Source of the DNA: Paenibacillus montaniterrae
Lineage (GTDB): Bacteria; Bacillota; Bacilli; Paenibacillales; Paenibacillaceae
DNA: 64,000 bases
Assembly: GCF_018403185.1 (NCBI RefSeq)
Contig: NZ_BOSE01000007.1
Location: 62,001-126,000, forward strand
Reading direction: 5' to 3'
In this document: positions 1 through 9,515 of the stretch, piece after piece
How positions within the stretch are numbered: the first letter of the stretch is position 1
How the letters are laid out: every line of letters begins with the position of its first letter
Made by a program: the position numbers and the translations under genes
The notes under the pieces: model-generated
Told to the model about the DNA's origin: nothing
Database searches by the model: none
Seen by the model: only the letters and a program-made list of their open reading frames with translations

Positions 1-494
1 GGATAGCCGGCCAGCTTGAACAGCAGCTCGAATTCCTTTAGAGGAAGCGTAATCTCCTGGTCGCCCACTCTGCATTCAAACGTGTCGCGACGCAAAGTGA
101 TATCGCCGATTTGCACTGTCTGCGAGCTCATAATTCGATAGCGCTTCAATAACGCTTTGACTCGCGCGACAAGCACCATTGGGTCGAAAGGCTTCACCAG
201 GTAATCATCCGTTCCCAGCTCAAAGCCCTTCACAATTTGCGAAGGCTCGCCTTTTGCAGTAAGCATGAGCAATGGCAGCTCGGTCTGCTCGCGCAGCTGG
301 CGGCACAGCTCCCAGCCGTCCATGCCAGGCATCATAATGTCGAGGATGATGAGATCGGGCTTCGCCTCACCCAAAATGTTCATCGCGTCCAGTCCGTCCA
401 CCGCTTCAACCACGACAAAGCCTTCCAGCCGCAAAAAATGTCCCACCAATTCACGGATATGCGGATCGTCATCAACGACTAATATGCGGGTCAT
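1..494 (-). CDS. OmpR/PhoB-family response regulator (partial, C-terminus outside window)
   Basis: The open frame begins with ATG at 494-492 behind GGAGG and runs off the window edge without a stop. The first 120 residues are a receiver domain: acidic pocket DDD at residues 8-10, phospho-acceptor Asp at about 52 in LIILDIMMPGMDG, the conserved Thr in LLMLTAKG and the Lys in LVKPF. The last readable part (ITLPLKEFELL) is the start of an OmpR-type winged-helix DNA-binding domain. It lies 16 bp upstream of an ABC exporter gene on the same strand that points the same way, but the regulator is downstream of the exporter in transcription order. A partner kinase is probably just outside the window. 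Family call is secure; target genes are unknown. Confidence 0.93.
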   Translation of the reverse strand, partial: MTRILVVDDDPHIRELVGHFLRLEGFVVVEAVDGLDAMNILGEAKPDLIILDIMMPGMDGWELCRQLREQTELPLLMLTAKGEPSQIVKGFELGTDDYLVKPFDPMVLVARVKALLKRYRIMSSQTVQIGDITLRRDTFECRVGDQEITLPLKEFELLFKLAGY

Positions 495-510
495 TCCAGT
501 TCCTCCAATC

Positions 511-1326
511 TTATGTTTTACGCATATAAGCTTTTACAGTAAGCGGTGCAAATATAGCAACAATTACTGCTGCGCCAATCAAGGAAATGGCAAAATCCGC
601 TCCAATCGTCCCGGTATTAGCCAGCTCGCGCACCGCATTGACCAAATGAGAAACCGGATTGATGCTGGCAAACCAATTAAGCCAATTCGGCATCGTTTCG
701 ACCGGCACGAAGGCGTTGGAAACGAAGGTGAGCGGAAACAGAATAAGCATCGATATTCCCTGTACGCTTGAAGCCGTACGTGCAATAACGCCAAAGAAAG
801 CGAAAATCCAGCTAATTGCCCAGGAGCATGCTATAACGAGCAGCGCGGCGAGCGCGACATGCTCCAGACCGCCTTCAGGCCGATAGCCCATAATATACCC
901 CATTGTAAAGGTCAGCACTGTGGCAATTGTATATCGGATCGTGTCAGCGAGCAAGGCTCCTGCCAAAGGAGCGATGCGTGCAATTGGCAGTGATTTGAAT
1001 CGATCAAAAACACCTTTGTCCATATCCTCCCTCAGCTGCACGCCAGTGACAACCGAGCTCGTAATAACAGTCTGGACGAGAATGCCCGGGATAATTACCG
1101 GCAAATAATCAAGCACATTGCCCGAAATCGCTCCTCCAAAAATATAGGTAAACATTAACGTAAAAATGATCGGTTGAATCGTTACATCAAATAATTGCTC
1201 GGGCGTACGCTTAAGCTTTAGCAGGCCGCGATAAGCCATCGTGAGCGAGTTGCGGACCGATTGCCCAAAGCTGGCATATTTTTTTAGGGCTCTTCCTGAG
1301 CCGGAATGGATTGCTGCGTGTTTCAT
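511..1326 (-). CDS. ABC-2 type transporter permease (DrrB-like)
   Basis: 271 residues with a cytoplasmic N-terminus and about six hydrophobic segments, as in the DrrB/ABC-2 permease family. The early segment PIIFTLMFTYIFGGAISGN and the central DRFKSLPIARIAPL are typical of daunorubicin-resistance-like exporters. The start overlaps the stop of the ATPase gene by 4 bp (ATGA), so the two are translationally coupled. With the ATPase it should form a homodimeric or 2+2 exporter in the cytoplasmic membrane. The substrate (drug, lipid or peptide) cannot be read from sequence. Confidence 0.9.
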   Translation of the reverse strand: MKHAAIHSGSGRALKKYASFGQSVRNSLTMAYRGLLKLKRTPEQLFDVTIQPIIFTLMFTYIFGGAISGNVLDYLPVIIPGILVQTVITSSVVTGVQLREDMDKGVFDRFKSLPIARIAPLAGALLADTIRYTIATVLTFTMGYIMGYRPEGGLEHVALAALLVIACSWAISWIFAFFGVIARTASSVQGISMLILFPLTFVSNAFVPVETMPNWLNWFASINPVSHLVNAVRELANTGTIGADFAISLIGAAVIVAIFAPLTVKAYMRKT

Positions 1327-2351
1327 CCGATTGCCTCCTTCGATACCTTCGATTCATTCGATTCATTCGTTTGCTCAGATGACTGCTGGGCATTGGCCGC
1401 AACACCATGCCCCGTCGTTGCTAGAAATACTTCGTCAAGCGTCGGCTTCTGAACGCTTAATTCGGCAAGCCTGATTCCCTCCTCGCGAATCGCGATCAAC
1501 AGGTCTGCAACTCTGTCCGCATCCGCCATCGGAGCCGTGAACTTTCCGGCTTCCGCTGACAGGCTTGCTTCCACCTTAAGCACTCGCTCGATAATTTGCC
1601 GGGCCTTCTCGCTCTGCAGCGGATTTTGCACCCGCAGATGGAGCGAGGACATGCCTACAGAAGCTTTCAGCTCATCCACCGTGCCTTCCGCCACGACTCG
1701 CCCGTGATCGATGACCGCAATTCGGTCAGCCAATTGATCTGCTTCGTCAAGATATTGCGTCGTCAGCAGAACGGTCGAGCCCGTCTTCACCAGCCGACGT
1801 ATTGTCTCCCACATTTGCGTTCGCGTTCGTGGATCAAGCCCGGTCGTTGGCTCGTCAAGGAAAATAAGCGGCGGCTGAGCAATCAAGCTTGCTGCAAGGT
1901 CTAGCCGACGACGCATGCCGCCCGAAAAGTTTTTCAGCGGTCGCTTGGCCGCTTCCATTAAACCGAACTCCTCCAGCAGCTCGCTTGCTTTACGACGAGC
2001 TTCGGCGCGCCCTAGCCCGAGCAATCTCGAGAAAATAAGCAAATTTTCAATTGCGCTTAGCGATTCATCCACTGAGGCGTATTGACCCGTTACGCCGATC
2101 AATTGCCGAACAACATGCGGCTCCTTGGCTGCATCATGTCCAAAAACACGGACCGTTCCCGCATCCGGCCGCAGCAGCGTAGCAAGCATGCGGATCGTAG
2201 TCGTTTTGCCCGCACCGTTCGGCCCCAGCACGCCATAAATCGTGCCTGCACGGACCTGTAGATTTACGCCGTCTACCGCGCGTTTATCACCGAATGCTTT
2301 TACGAGCCCATCAGCTTCGATTGCCCATTGTCCATTCCATTTGTCTGTCAT
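1323..2351 (-). CDS. ABC transporter ATP-binding protein (DrrA-like)
   Basis: 342 residues. Walker A GPNGAGKTTT (about residue 44), Q-loop, signature FSGGMRRRLDLAASL and Walker B LIFLDEPTTGLDP are all intact. The C-terminal extension of about 100 residues, with Leu-rich strands and LDEVFLATTG, is the DrrA-type tail (DUF4162-like). Start is ATG after GGGAGGAATTGCA. It is the first gene of a two-gene exporter operon with the DrrB-like permease, and likely energises export of an amphipathic compound. The C-terminus is rich in Asn, Ser and Glu and looks unstructured. Confidence 0.93.
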   Translation of the reverse strand: MTDKWNGQWAIEADGLVKAFGDKRAVDGVNLQVRAGTIYGVLGPNGAGKTTTIRMLATLLRPDAGTVRVFGHDAAKEPHVVRQLIGVTGQYASVDESLSAIENLLIFSRLLGLGRAEARRKASELLEEFGLMEAAKRPLKNFSGGMRRRLDLAASLIAQPPLIFLDEPTTGLDPRTRTQMWETIRRLVKTGSTVLLTTQYLDEADQLADRIAVIDHGRVVAEGTVDELKASVGMSSLHLRVQNPLQSEKARQIIERVLKVEASLSAEAGKFTAPMADADRVADLLIAIREEGIRLAELSVQKPTLDEVFLATTGHGVAANAQQSSEQTNESNESKVSKEAIG

Positions 2352-2515
2352 TGCAATTCCTCCCTTAATGGTTTAGGACGATCATAAAGCACAATTATGA
2401 ACTGAATTTGAATTAAGCAGATTTTTTTGCAAACAAAAAAGCAGCGAGTGGATTTGCCGCTTAAAGCGATACTCGCTTTAAGATTGTCATTGCATTTTAA
2501 AGTTGAATCATTTAT

Positions 2516-2536
2516 TATGGATAACACAGGTCCATA
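2516..2536. promoter_or_regulatory. Inverted repeat, possible operator (distal)
   Basis: TATGGA and TCCATA are perfect 6-bp arms separated by 9 bp. The half-site resembles the one at 2666-2684, about 150 bp nearer the MFS gene, so the same regulator could bind both. The 2352-2732 gap also holds a small AAAGCG/CGCTTT hairpin near 2460-2480 but no convincing gene. Confidence 0.35.
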
Positions 2537-2665
2537 TTGTCAATGTTATTGAGACGAAAGGAGGAAACTTGCAGATCAACTGAGAAAAAGAAAAACAAAG
2601 GCTTGGTTGATAAAGTTATAAACCGCAAAGTAAGCAGGAAGTGATGATTTTTTTGCATTATAATC

Positions 2666-2684
2666 ATGGATATTATTTATCCAT
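2666..2684. promoter_or_regulatory. Perfect inverted repeat just after a -10 box: likely repressor operator of the MFS gene
   Basis: ATGGATA and TATCCAT are perfect 7-bp arms around TTATT. A consensus -10 hexamer TATAAT sits at 2659-2664, one base before the dyad, so a bound repressor would cover the transcription start. No good -35 box is visible. The regulator gene is not adjacent; MarR- or TetR-type repressors commonly use this architecture for drug exporters. Confidence 0.55.
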
Positions 2685-2732
2685 AATTAATTGTTTTGGT
2701 GAGTTAACTACAGAAGCTTGGGGGAAAAATGA

Positions 2733-4169
2733 ATGATCGATCTAAATAATATTAAGCGCGGGCCAATCATGTTTGCTCTAATTATCGGCATGTTTGTCGC
2801 TGGTTTGAACGAGACGTTAATGGGTAATGCTCTTCCTGAATTAATGAAATCGTTTGGTGTGTCTGCGGCAACAGGCCAGTGGCTATCCACCGCCTATATG
2901 CTCGTTGTTGGCGTGCTTGTTCCAGTAACGGCAATGATGCAGCAATGGTTTACGACTCGGCAAATATTTCTGTCGGCGATGTGTTTGTTTCTCTTCGGCA
3001 CGGTCATCTCGGCGGCGTCGCCGGAATTTGCTGTGCTGCTGGTCGGGCGAATTATTCAAGCGATAGGAACTGGCATGCTGATGCCGCTTGTAATGAACGT
3101 TATTATGACGATTTATCCGCCGGAAAAACGCGGAGGCGCGATGGGGATGTTCGGGCTTGTCGTTATGTTCGCACCAGCGATTGGCCCTACGCTATCGGGC
3201 TTAATCGTCGATGCGCTATCATGGCGCTGGCTGTTTTACTTTGTAATCCCGTTTGTACTGCTCTCCATTATTATAGGAGCTGCCTTCTTAAAAAATGTGA
3301 CGGAGGTCAGCAAACCGCGAGTGGACCTCTTATCGATCTTGTTGTCAACGATCGGCTTCGGCGGCATCGTTTATGGGTTTAGCCGTGCTGGTGAACACGG
3401 TTGGTCGGAACAGGAGGTTATCTGGACAATTGCTGCGGGCAGTGCTTCCTTGTTGCTGTTCGTTTGGAGGCAGCTATTTTTAAAGCAGCCTGTCATGGAT
3501 TTGCGGGCGTTTCGGTATCCGACATTTGCGCTTGTCTCGATGCTAATGTTTGTGCTCATGATGACTTTTTTCTCATCCGCGATCATGCTTCCTATGTTTA
3601 TGCAAGGCGTGCTTATGGTAACAGCCTTCAAATCAGGTTTGATCCTGCTTCCTGGCGGGATTGTGAATGGGCTCATGGCTCCAATCTCAGGTAAGCTGTT
3701 TGACAAGTTTGGGCCCCGCATAACGATCATCCCCGGACTGACCATTACTGTTATTTCGTTGTGGCAGTTCACCCGTTTCGACGAAGCGACGAGCACTGGT
3801 GTCCTCATCACTGTTCACATTGCATTGATGATTGGCATTGCGCTAGTCATGATGCCCGCACAGACAGCAGGGCTCAACCAATTGCCAAGCCATCTGCACC
3901 CGCATGGGACAGCGATCTTGAATACACTGCAGCAGGTATCCGGCGCAATCGGCACTGCCCTATACATCAGTATTATGTCGAGCGGACAGAAGCATTACTT
4001 AAGCGGAGCAAGCGATCCGCAAGCTCCGACGGAAATCGCTAGTGGTCTTGCAGTTGGCATCAACAATGCGTTCTGGTTTGGCAGCATTATCGCTCTCGTA
4101 GCGCTTGTACTCGGTCTCTTTCTTCGTAAAGGCAAACCGATTGAGCATGAGCAGCAGGCAGCAAAATAA
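2733..4169 (+). CDS. DHA2-family MFS multidrug transporter (LmrB/EmrB-like)
   Basis: 478 residues with about 14 predicted membrane segments, the count typical of the DHA2 (14-TMS drug/H+ antiporter) family. The N-terminus FVAGLNETLMGNALPELM and following QWLSTAYMLVVGVLVPVTA match the conserved TM1-TM2 region of this family, and GRIIQAIGTGMLMPLVMN is the motif C-like TM4-5 region. Start is ATG behind GGGGGAAAAATGA. It stands alone, with an operator-like palindrome at its promoter and a 38-bp palindromic terminator at its end, so it is probably an inducible single-gene efflux unit. Substrate unknown. Confidence 0.92.
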   Translation: MIDLNNIKRGPIMFALIIGMFVAGLNETLMGNALPELMKSFGVSAATGQWLSTAYMLVVGVLVPVTAMMQQWFTTRQIFLSAMCLFLFGTVISAASPEFAVLLVGRIIQAIGTGMLMPLVMNVIMTIYPPEKRGGAMGMFGLVVMFAPAIGPTLSGLIVDALSWRWLFYFVIPFVLLSIIIGAAFLKNVTEVSKPRVDLLSILLSTIGFGGIVYGFSRAGEHGWSEQEVIWTIAAGSASLLLFVWRQLFLKQPVMDLRAFRYPTFALVSMLMFVLMMTFFSSAIMLPMFMQGVLMVTAFKSGLILLPGGIVNGLMAPISGKLFDKFGPRITIIPGLTITVISLWQFTRFDEATSTGVLITVHIALMIGIALVMMPAQTAGLNQLPSHLHPHGTAILNTLQQVSGAIGTALYISIMSSGQKHYLSGASDPQAPTEIASGLAVGINNAFWFGSIIALVALVLGLFLRKGKPIEHEQQAAK

Positions 4170-4171
4170 AT

Positions 4172-4209
4172 CATACAGCCCCATTAGAGCGCTCTAATGG
4201 GGCTGTATG
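4172..4209. terminator. Perfect 38-bp palindrome, bidirectional terminator
   Basis: Two perfect 19-bp arms (CATACAGCCCCATTAGAGC and its complement) with no loop bases. It fills the gap between the convergent stops at 4169 and 4211. No long T-run follows, so it may also act as a transcript-end protector. Confidence 0.75.
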
Positions 4210-4210
4210 G

Positions 4211-6949
4211 TCACTCATACACTTCAAATTCTGATAGCTGCGCCGCTGACCATGCGCTGTTGGCGTAGATGCTTAATCGAATATATTTAGCCTCGGCAGC
4301 TGGCTCCAGTATAAGCTCGACCTCATTGCCCGATGCCGGATCATAGGTGATCGAGCCGCGCGGATACAAGGTTGTGTAGTCTGTTCCATCGATGCTGCCA
4401 AGCAGCTCGATTTCCTGGGTGCGCGCTTCCCAGGCGTCCTGCGGCGGCAGCCTTAGCTTAACCTTGCGAACCTTGATCGCACTGTCCAGCTCGAGCGTTA
4501 GCGATTGAGGAAAACGGTTAGCTGTACTTTCCCAATACGTAAATGGATCGCCATCAACAGTCAGCTCCGCCGCAAAGGCATCTGCTGTAATCGAGCTTGC
4601 TGTTGCCCGCTTGCCCAGTGCCGCATTTACCTCAGCTGGGCGCTTGGCAAAGTGCTCCGCAGCTTCGCTTGGCTGATCGCTGCGAACGAGCGCAACATAG
4701 CCTACCTTTGCACCTTTTATTTCAGAGACGTAGTCAAAGCTGACATAGTCGCCTGCCTCGCTTGCGACCAGCTCAGCGATTTTTCTGCCATTGGCTTCAT
4801 AGGCCGTTGCCACGGTATGCGCCCAATCCGCCTGCTTTTTAATTTTCAAGCTCGTATCTGAGCCGATCGGCTGATAAACCCGAATTTGATCAGCAGCGCG
4901 CAGCTCTACCAGCAAATGCTCGCCCGCATCCAGCTCCAGCCCGTTGTATACCGTATAGTGGCCTGCTCTCACTGCATCATCTGCCGAGGAAATATGAAAG
5001 CCGCCCGGTGCCAGCTCAACCTGCTCATTCAAAGCATAGCTCTGCTCCTTGCTCCAATTGGCCGTAACGGTGTAGCTTTCAAACTTCGTTTCGCTCACAT
5101 CGGGTGCTGGCTGCTGAAAGCTGACGACTCGTTCATCAGCATAACGGGCAAGCACATGCTTTTGCAGCACCCCTGCCGCATCGACCCATGGATTCGTTAC
5201 ACCATGATAGAGGTCGACGCTCAAGTTATAGCCCATAGCCGCATTCCAACGCAGCATATCGAGATTGTCCGTCATCGTTTCGCCAGCCAAATTATGATGA
5301 TATTGCATCACCTTGTCGCGCAGCAGCATGCCAGACAGCGGATAATATTCGGTGTAGGTTGCCGTATTTTTACGATAGCCGAGCACATCCCACAAATAAG
5401 TCGAGCCCATAAACCCGATGCTGTTGTCTGCCAATACATCTGTACCGTCCTCCATGTACAACGGGTGCTTTAGCTGCTCAACGTAACGGCGAAGACCGGC
5501 AAAATAAGCCGTCGATGGGTCTGTGCCTTCAGGTATAGCGGGATTAAACACATATGGAGAATTGCGAATGCCCCATTGATCCTCGAAGATGCCGTCAAAG
5601 CCAGCCTCTTCAATCAGCTTGCGATGCTCCTCTGCTGTTCGCTCATAAAAAAACGGGTGCCCTGTATTGACCACATAGCCACTATGCGGACCGTAGTCCT
5701 CCTGTACAATCGTTCCATTTTCCCGATTCACCATTAGCTCTTGCAGCGTTACGCCGTCAGGCAGCTTTTTTAGTGTAGGCGCATTAATTCCCCACCAGCT
5801 CATATTCGTATAAGGCACCACGATGTTGCCTGCTGCCTGCGCACGCTTGACGAAATCAGTAAATGCCGCTTCTCCGCCCCACTGCGGATCTGGCGGCAGA
5901 AAGTCAGGATAGTTCTCATCATGTCCGCCCTGCTGGAAAGCAACCAAATGAATCATGCCGCTGTAGTTGAGCTTGTCAACATAGTTGTCCGACAAGTGTT
6001 GCCAGCTCGCATCCTTTAGCGCAGAAATATCTGTTTTGTAAAGCGGCAGTTCATAGTATTGCTCTGCATGGTCGCCAAGCTTGGCTGCAAGCGAGCGATA
6101 CTGGTCGATGCCATTCTGTTCGCGGTAGCTGACAATTGACTGCTCGTAATCGCCGCCCAGCTCAACGACTACCTTCGCGCTTTTCCACTTCTGGCCTGGC
6201 TCGATCCACGTTTTGTAATTGTGAACGAACGAGGTTTTTCCCGGATCTTGAAGCTGATGCTTGAAGCCGAGCTCCGTCATCAAAATCGTCTCATCATGCA
6301 CATCATACATCGCCATGCCGCCAAGCTTCGTGTCGATTGCTAGATAGGAGGCAAACATAACTCCAGGGTATTGATCGGCAAATGAATTATGCTCCGTAAA
6401 AAACGCTCCTTTCAGCTTGGCGCCTGGAAGCATAGGCAGCATGCCATCGTGCACAATCTCCTCGTCTACCTTCAGCTCATTCGGAAAACGAACGCTCTTA
6501 ATCACCTCGCTGCTACTATTTTCAAGTGAGGCCTGCAGCTTTATCCGCTGCGGCTCAGCAAACGAGATGCGGATTTCTACAGGCAGCGGATCCTCGTAGG
6601 AGAGTTGAAGCTCCCGCTCCGCTTGCTTCCATTTGTAGCTGAACGAGGCTGCTTCCGCGCTCTGGATAGAGCTGGTTTCGCCGAGCAGGACATGCCATAG
6701 AGACGCATTGCCAACAGAAAGCGGCTGCTCGCTTCCTTGCTGCTTTACGTAGGCAATGCCGCCGTTTTGTCTGGAGAAGGCAATCTCATATTGATCATGC
6801 TTGACGATTAGCTGCTGCTCAGCTTCTATAAACTTCACCATACTGCGCTCATTCCTTATCCCAATCAAATAGGCGATGCCGATTGCCAGCACCAGGCAAA
6901 CAGCACCGATCAACATCATCCACCGCCGAGTCAAACGAAGCTTTTTCAT
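4211..6949 (-). CDS. Membrane-anchored glycosidase-like protein with C-terminal discoidin (F5/8C) domain
   Basis: 912 residues from ATG at 6949 (GGTGAG 5 nt upstream; an in-frame ATG 6 codons earlier has no ribosome site). Residues 1-35 are a signal anchor. The middle looks like a beta domain followed by a TIM-barrel glycosidase: AGFDGIFEDQWG (about residue 456) and YMEDGTDVLADN place acidic residues where catalytic residues are expected. It resembles the uncharacterised DUF6259/clan GH-D-like glycosidases, but this assignment is tentative. Residues 775-912 are a discoidin domain closely similar to the first discoidin domain of the alpha-1,3-glucanase at 14027-17869 (shared YWES, WEARTQ, AAQLSE.EVY). 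It is the last gene of the alpha-glucan transport locus and probably trims cell-bound oligosaccharides before uptake. Confidence 0.75.
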   Translation of the reverse strand: MKKLRLTRRWMMLIGAVCLVLAIGIAYLIGIRNERSMVKFIEAEQQLIVKHDQYEIAFSRQNGGIAYVKQQGSEQPLSVGNASLWHVLLGETSSIQSAEAASFSYKWKQAERELQLSYEDPLPVEIRISFAEPQRIKLQASLENSSSEVIKSVRFPNELKVDEEIVHDGMLPMLPGAKLKGAFFTEHNSFADQYPGVMFASYLAIDTKLGGMAMYDVHDETILMTELGFKHQLQDPGKTSFVHNYKTWIEPGQKWKSAKVVVELGGDYEQSIVSYREQNGIDQYRSLAAKLGDHAEQYYELPLYKTDISALKDASWQHLSDNYVDKLNYSGMIHLVAFQQGGHDENYPDFLPPDPQWGGEAAFTDFVKRAQAAGNIVVPYTNMSWWGINAPTLKKLPDGVTLQELMVNRENGTIVQEDYGPHSGYVVNTGHPFFYERTAEEHRKLIEEAGFDGIFEDQWGIRNSPYVFNPAIPEGTDPSTAYFAGLRRYVEQLKHPLYMEDGTDVLADNSIGFMGSTYLWDVLGYRKNTATYTEYYPLSGMLLRDKVMQYHHNLAGETMTDNLDMLRWNAAMGYNLSVDLYHGVTNPWVDAAGVLQKHVLARYADERVVSFQQPAPDVSETKFESYTVTANWSKEQSYALNEQVELAPGGFHISSADDAVRAGHYTVYNGLELDAGEHLLVELRAADQIRVYQPIGSDTSLKIKKQADWAHTVATAYEANGRKIAELVASEAGDYVSFDYVSEIKGAKVGYVALVRSDQPSEAAEHFAKRPAEVNAALGKRATASSITADAFAAELTVDGDPFTYWESTANRFPQSLTLELDSAIKVRKVKLRLPPQDAWEARTQEIELLGSIDGTDYTTLYPRGSITYDPASGNEVELILEPAAEAKYIRLSIYANSAWSAAQLSEFEVYE

Positions 6950-7060
6950 TATACTCACCGTCCACATTCAGCTCATTTAATAGAAAAGCAGGGCTGCCCG
7001 TGTAGATGCTCTCTACAATCGAGCAGCACTGCTCTGCTTAGCTCTCGCTATAGTGAATAG

Positions 7061-8500
7061 CTATGGCTGAATCGTATCGTAAAATTTTTCTTGCATGAAT
7101 TTGGCTGCCGAATCAAGCTGCTCCTGCATGTTGACGCCTTGCTTGGAGAATACCTCTTGAATAACGTTAGTCATCGCACCATAGTAATCCTGTGTATTAT
7201 ATTGCGATTCCGGCTTGCCATCGATCAAGCTCAATGTTTCCTGATTGTACTGGTAGACGTTGTCGTACTTTTTGAACAGCTCTGTTACTTTTTGGCCGTA
7301 TTCAGAATCTGCTTTGTAATACTGCAGTACAGCAGGCACGAAGTATTTATTTTCATTTTTGCGATCTTGAATGTTGCGCTCCAGTGATTCAAGCCCTTTA
7401 TCGGAGAAATAATCAAAGGTCGCGTAATGGAAAGCAATTTCCTGCTCATCCTTCGTTGCATTAGGATTAATGACGAGGAAGTCTCCGCCAAGCACGCCGT
7501 AATGCTTGCCGCCTTGCTCATAGGCAGGGATCGGATAAACTAAAATATCCTCCAGCCTCATGCCGCCTTGATTCAACGCTTGATCAACAGGGCCGTCAGG
7601 TCCGGCAATGACCATCGCTGTGCGACCTTGAGCAAATGCACCGACTGCATCGCCCCAGTTAAGCGCCCAGTCCTGCGGAATCGCATTAGCTTCCCATTTC
7701 AGCTTGTTGTAGTATTCCAGCGCCTTCAAGCCAGCCTCGGAATTGAAAATCGCCGTTACCTTGCCGTCAACCACCTGCTGGATATCGCCGCCAGCAGTAA
7801 ATAAGAAATTCGTCCAGTTCCAGCCTGCGTCATTCGTTCTGCCCATCGGCGCAATTCCGGAAATACCCGCATCCGGATCAGCAACCGCCTGCGCTGCCTG
7901 CAGCATGTCATCCCAAGTCCAATTATATGGCGGGATAGCTACTCCTTTTTCGTCTAGCATCTTTTTGTTGACGACAACCCCTGTCGGGTAGCCTTGCTGC
8001 GCAATGCCGTAAATACGTCCATCCACCATGAACAGATCCTGCAGCACCGGATTCATTTGATCCTTGAACTCATAATTGTTGAACAGCTCAGTAATATCGG
8101 CTGCCCAGCCCTTTTCCGCTAAAAATTTGCCCTCTGACGCATACGTATTAAATAATGTTGGAGCTTCGTTGGCTCCCATTTTGATGCCGATCTCGCTCGG
8201 GTTGTACTGCCAGTCGCTCTTAACAATTTCTACATTCGGAAATACTTCATTAAAGCGTCTGATTTTATCGTCCTCCAGCGCGCGATCCTCCACGCGATCC
8301 GGTGTAGGATAATAAACGCTAATCGTTACCTTCTTCTGAGTAATATCCTCCTCTGCCGGTGGTTCTGAAGCATTATTGGCCGGAGGCGTTGTCGTGTTGT
8401 TATTGTTGGCTGGAGTATTCGCACCGTTGTTGCCGCTGCAAGCTGTAGCAACAAGCACAAACGCCAGCAATGCAGTCAGCATAAATGAAAATTTACGCAT
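7061..8500 (-). CDS. Extracellular solute-binding lipoprotein, family 1 (sugar ABC transporter)
   Basis: 479 residues. The N-terminus MRKFSFMLTALLAFVLVATAC ends in a lipobox (VATAC), followed by an Asn/Thr/Pro linker to a family-1 binding-protein fold. The motif GIAQQGYPTGVVVNKKMLDE, the WTWDDMLQAAQ segment and the Trp/Tyr-rich C-terminus are typical of carbohydrate-binding members. Start is ATG after AAAGGGG. Genes for two MalFG-type permeases lie directly upstream on the same strand. No ATPase is present; such Firmicute transporters normally use a shared MsmX-type ATPase encoded elsewhere. Given the alpha-1,3-glucanase next door, the ligand is probably a nigero-oligosaccharide, but this is inference. 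Confidence 0.92.
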   Translation of the reverse strand: MRKFSFMLTALLAFVLVATACSGNNGANTPANNNNTTTPPANNASEPPAEEDITQKKVTISVYYPTPDRVEDRALEDDKIRRFNEVFPNVEIVKSDWQYNPSEIGIKMGANEAPTLFNTYASEGKFLAEKGWAADITELFNNYEFKDQMNPVLQDLFMVDGRIYGIAQQGYPTGVVVNKKMLDEKGVAIPPYNWTWDDMLQAAQAVADPDAGISGIAPMGRTNDAGWNWTNFLFTAGGDIQQVVDGKVTAIFNSEAGLKALEYYNKLKWEANAIPQDWALNWGDAVGAFAQGRTAMVIAGPDGPVDQALNQGGMRLEDILVYPIPAYEQGGKHYGVLGGDFLVINPNATKDEQEIAFHYATFDYFSDKGLESLERNIQDRKNENKYFVPAVLQYYKADSEYGQKVTELFKKYDNVYQYNQETLSLIDGKPESQYNTQDYYGAMTNVIQEVFSKQGVNMQEQLDSAAKFMQEKFYDTIQP

Positions 8501-8645
8501 TTGTATTTCCCCTTTTCTCGATAATTTTTGCTACACGCTCATCATAATGGAACAGCATGCCAAGCGCGATGTGCATCTCTATGCTGATCATGTGCAAATC
8601 TATGCTTTGGCTGAGCCTGCCGATTACCTGCCGATTTACGCTCCA

Positions 8646-9515
8646 TTAGCCCTTTACCCCGCCCATATACAAGCCTCTTAATATAAACTTCTGGAAGAAC
8701 AGGAAGATCACTATTGGCGGCAGCATCACAATCGTAAGAATCGCAAATTTAATATTCATATCCAGACGGCGTGCATTCAGCACAAAGTCTTTAATCGCAA
8801 CAGAAAGCGGTTTATTTTCCTGGCTTAAAATAAAGCTCGGCCAAAACCAGTCATTCCACGCTGTCGAGAACAGAAAGATCGCAAGCGTGGCAAAGATCGG
8901 AATCGACAGCGGAAAGGCAATTTGGAAAAAGGAGCGCAGCTCGGATGCGCCATCAATCCGCGCAGACTCGAAAATTTCAACATGAATGCCATCAATAAAT
9001 GTTTTCAGCAGCAGCAAGAAAAACGCATTGGCGCCGGCAGGCAGCCAAATTGCCGCAAAGGAGCCCATTAAGCCCAAATCCTTCAGGTTGATAAAGTTGG
9101 GGATCATATAGGTTGTTGCCGGAATGAACAAGGTCATAAGAAAGTAGTAATAAATGCCTTTCTTGAACGGAACCTTCATCTTCGACAGCGCATAGGAAGC
9201 AAGCCCAAGCACAACAACGGTAACGAGCATATTGCCGACGAACAAAATAATCGTATTTCTAAAGTAAAATGGCAGGTCGATATAATTCCAGGCCTTTATA
9301 TAGTTTTCAAAATGCCACTCCCGCGGAAAGAATGTAGGCGGAAATGAGTTGACCTCCGTATTCAGCTTCAAGCCGTTAAACATAGAGATTAAAATCGGGT
9401 AAATCATACAGCACATCATGGCCACTACGAGTACATTCATCGCATAGTAGCCCCATCTGGTTGCTGGCTTCTGCAAATCATAGCTGGACATTATGCCACG
9501 CTCATGCGATTTCAT
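8646..9515 (-). CDS. Carbohydrate ABC transporter permease (MalG-like)
   Basis: 289 residues with six membrane segments. The EAA loop is intact (FESARIDGASELRSFFQIAFPLSIP). C-terminal FFQKFILRGLYMGGVKG is the usual ending for CUT1-family MalG-type permeases. Start is ATG with AGGAGG 9 nt upstream, overlapping the stop of the MalF-like gene by 4 bp. Forms a heterodimer with the MalF-like partner in the cytoplasmic membrane. Confidence 0.94.
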   Translation of the reverse strand: MKSHERGIMSSYDLQKPATRWGYYAMNVLVVAMMCCMIYPILISMFNGLKLNTEVNSFPPTFFPREWHFENYIKAWNYIDLPFYFRNTIILFVGNMLVTVVVLGLASYALSKMKVPFKKGIYYYFLMTLFIPATTYMIPNFINLKDLGLMGSFAAIWLPAGANAFFLLLLKTFIDGIHVEIFESARIDGASELRSFFQIAFPLSIPIFATLAIFLFSTAWNDWFWPSFILSQENKPLSVAIKDFVLNARRLDMNIKFAILTIVMLPPIVIFLFFQKFILRGLYMGGVKG

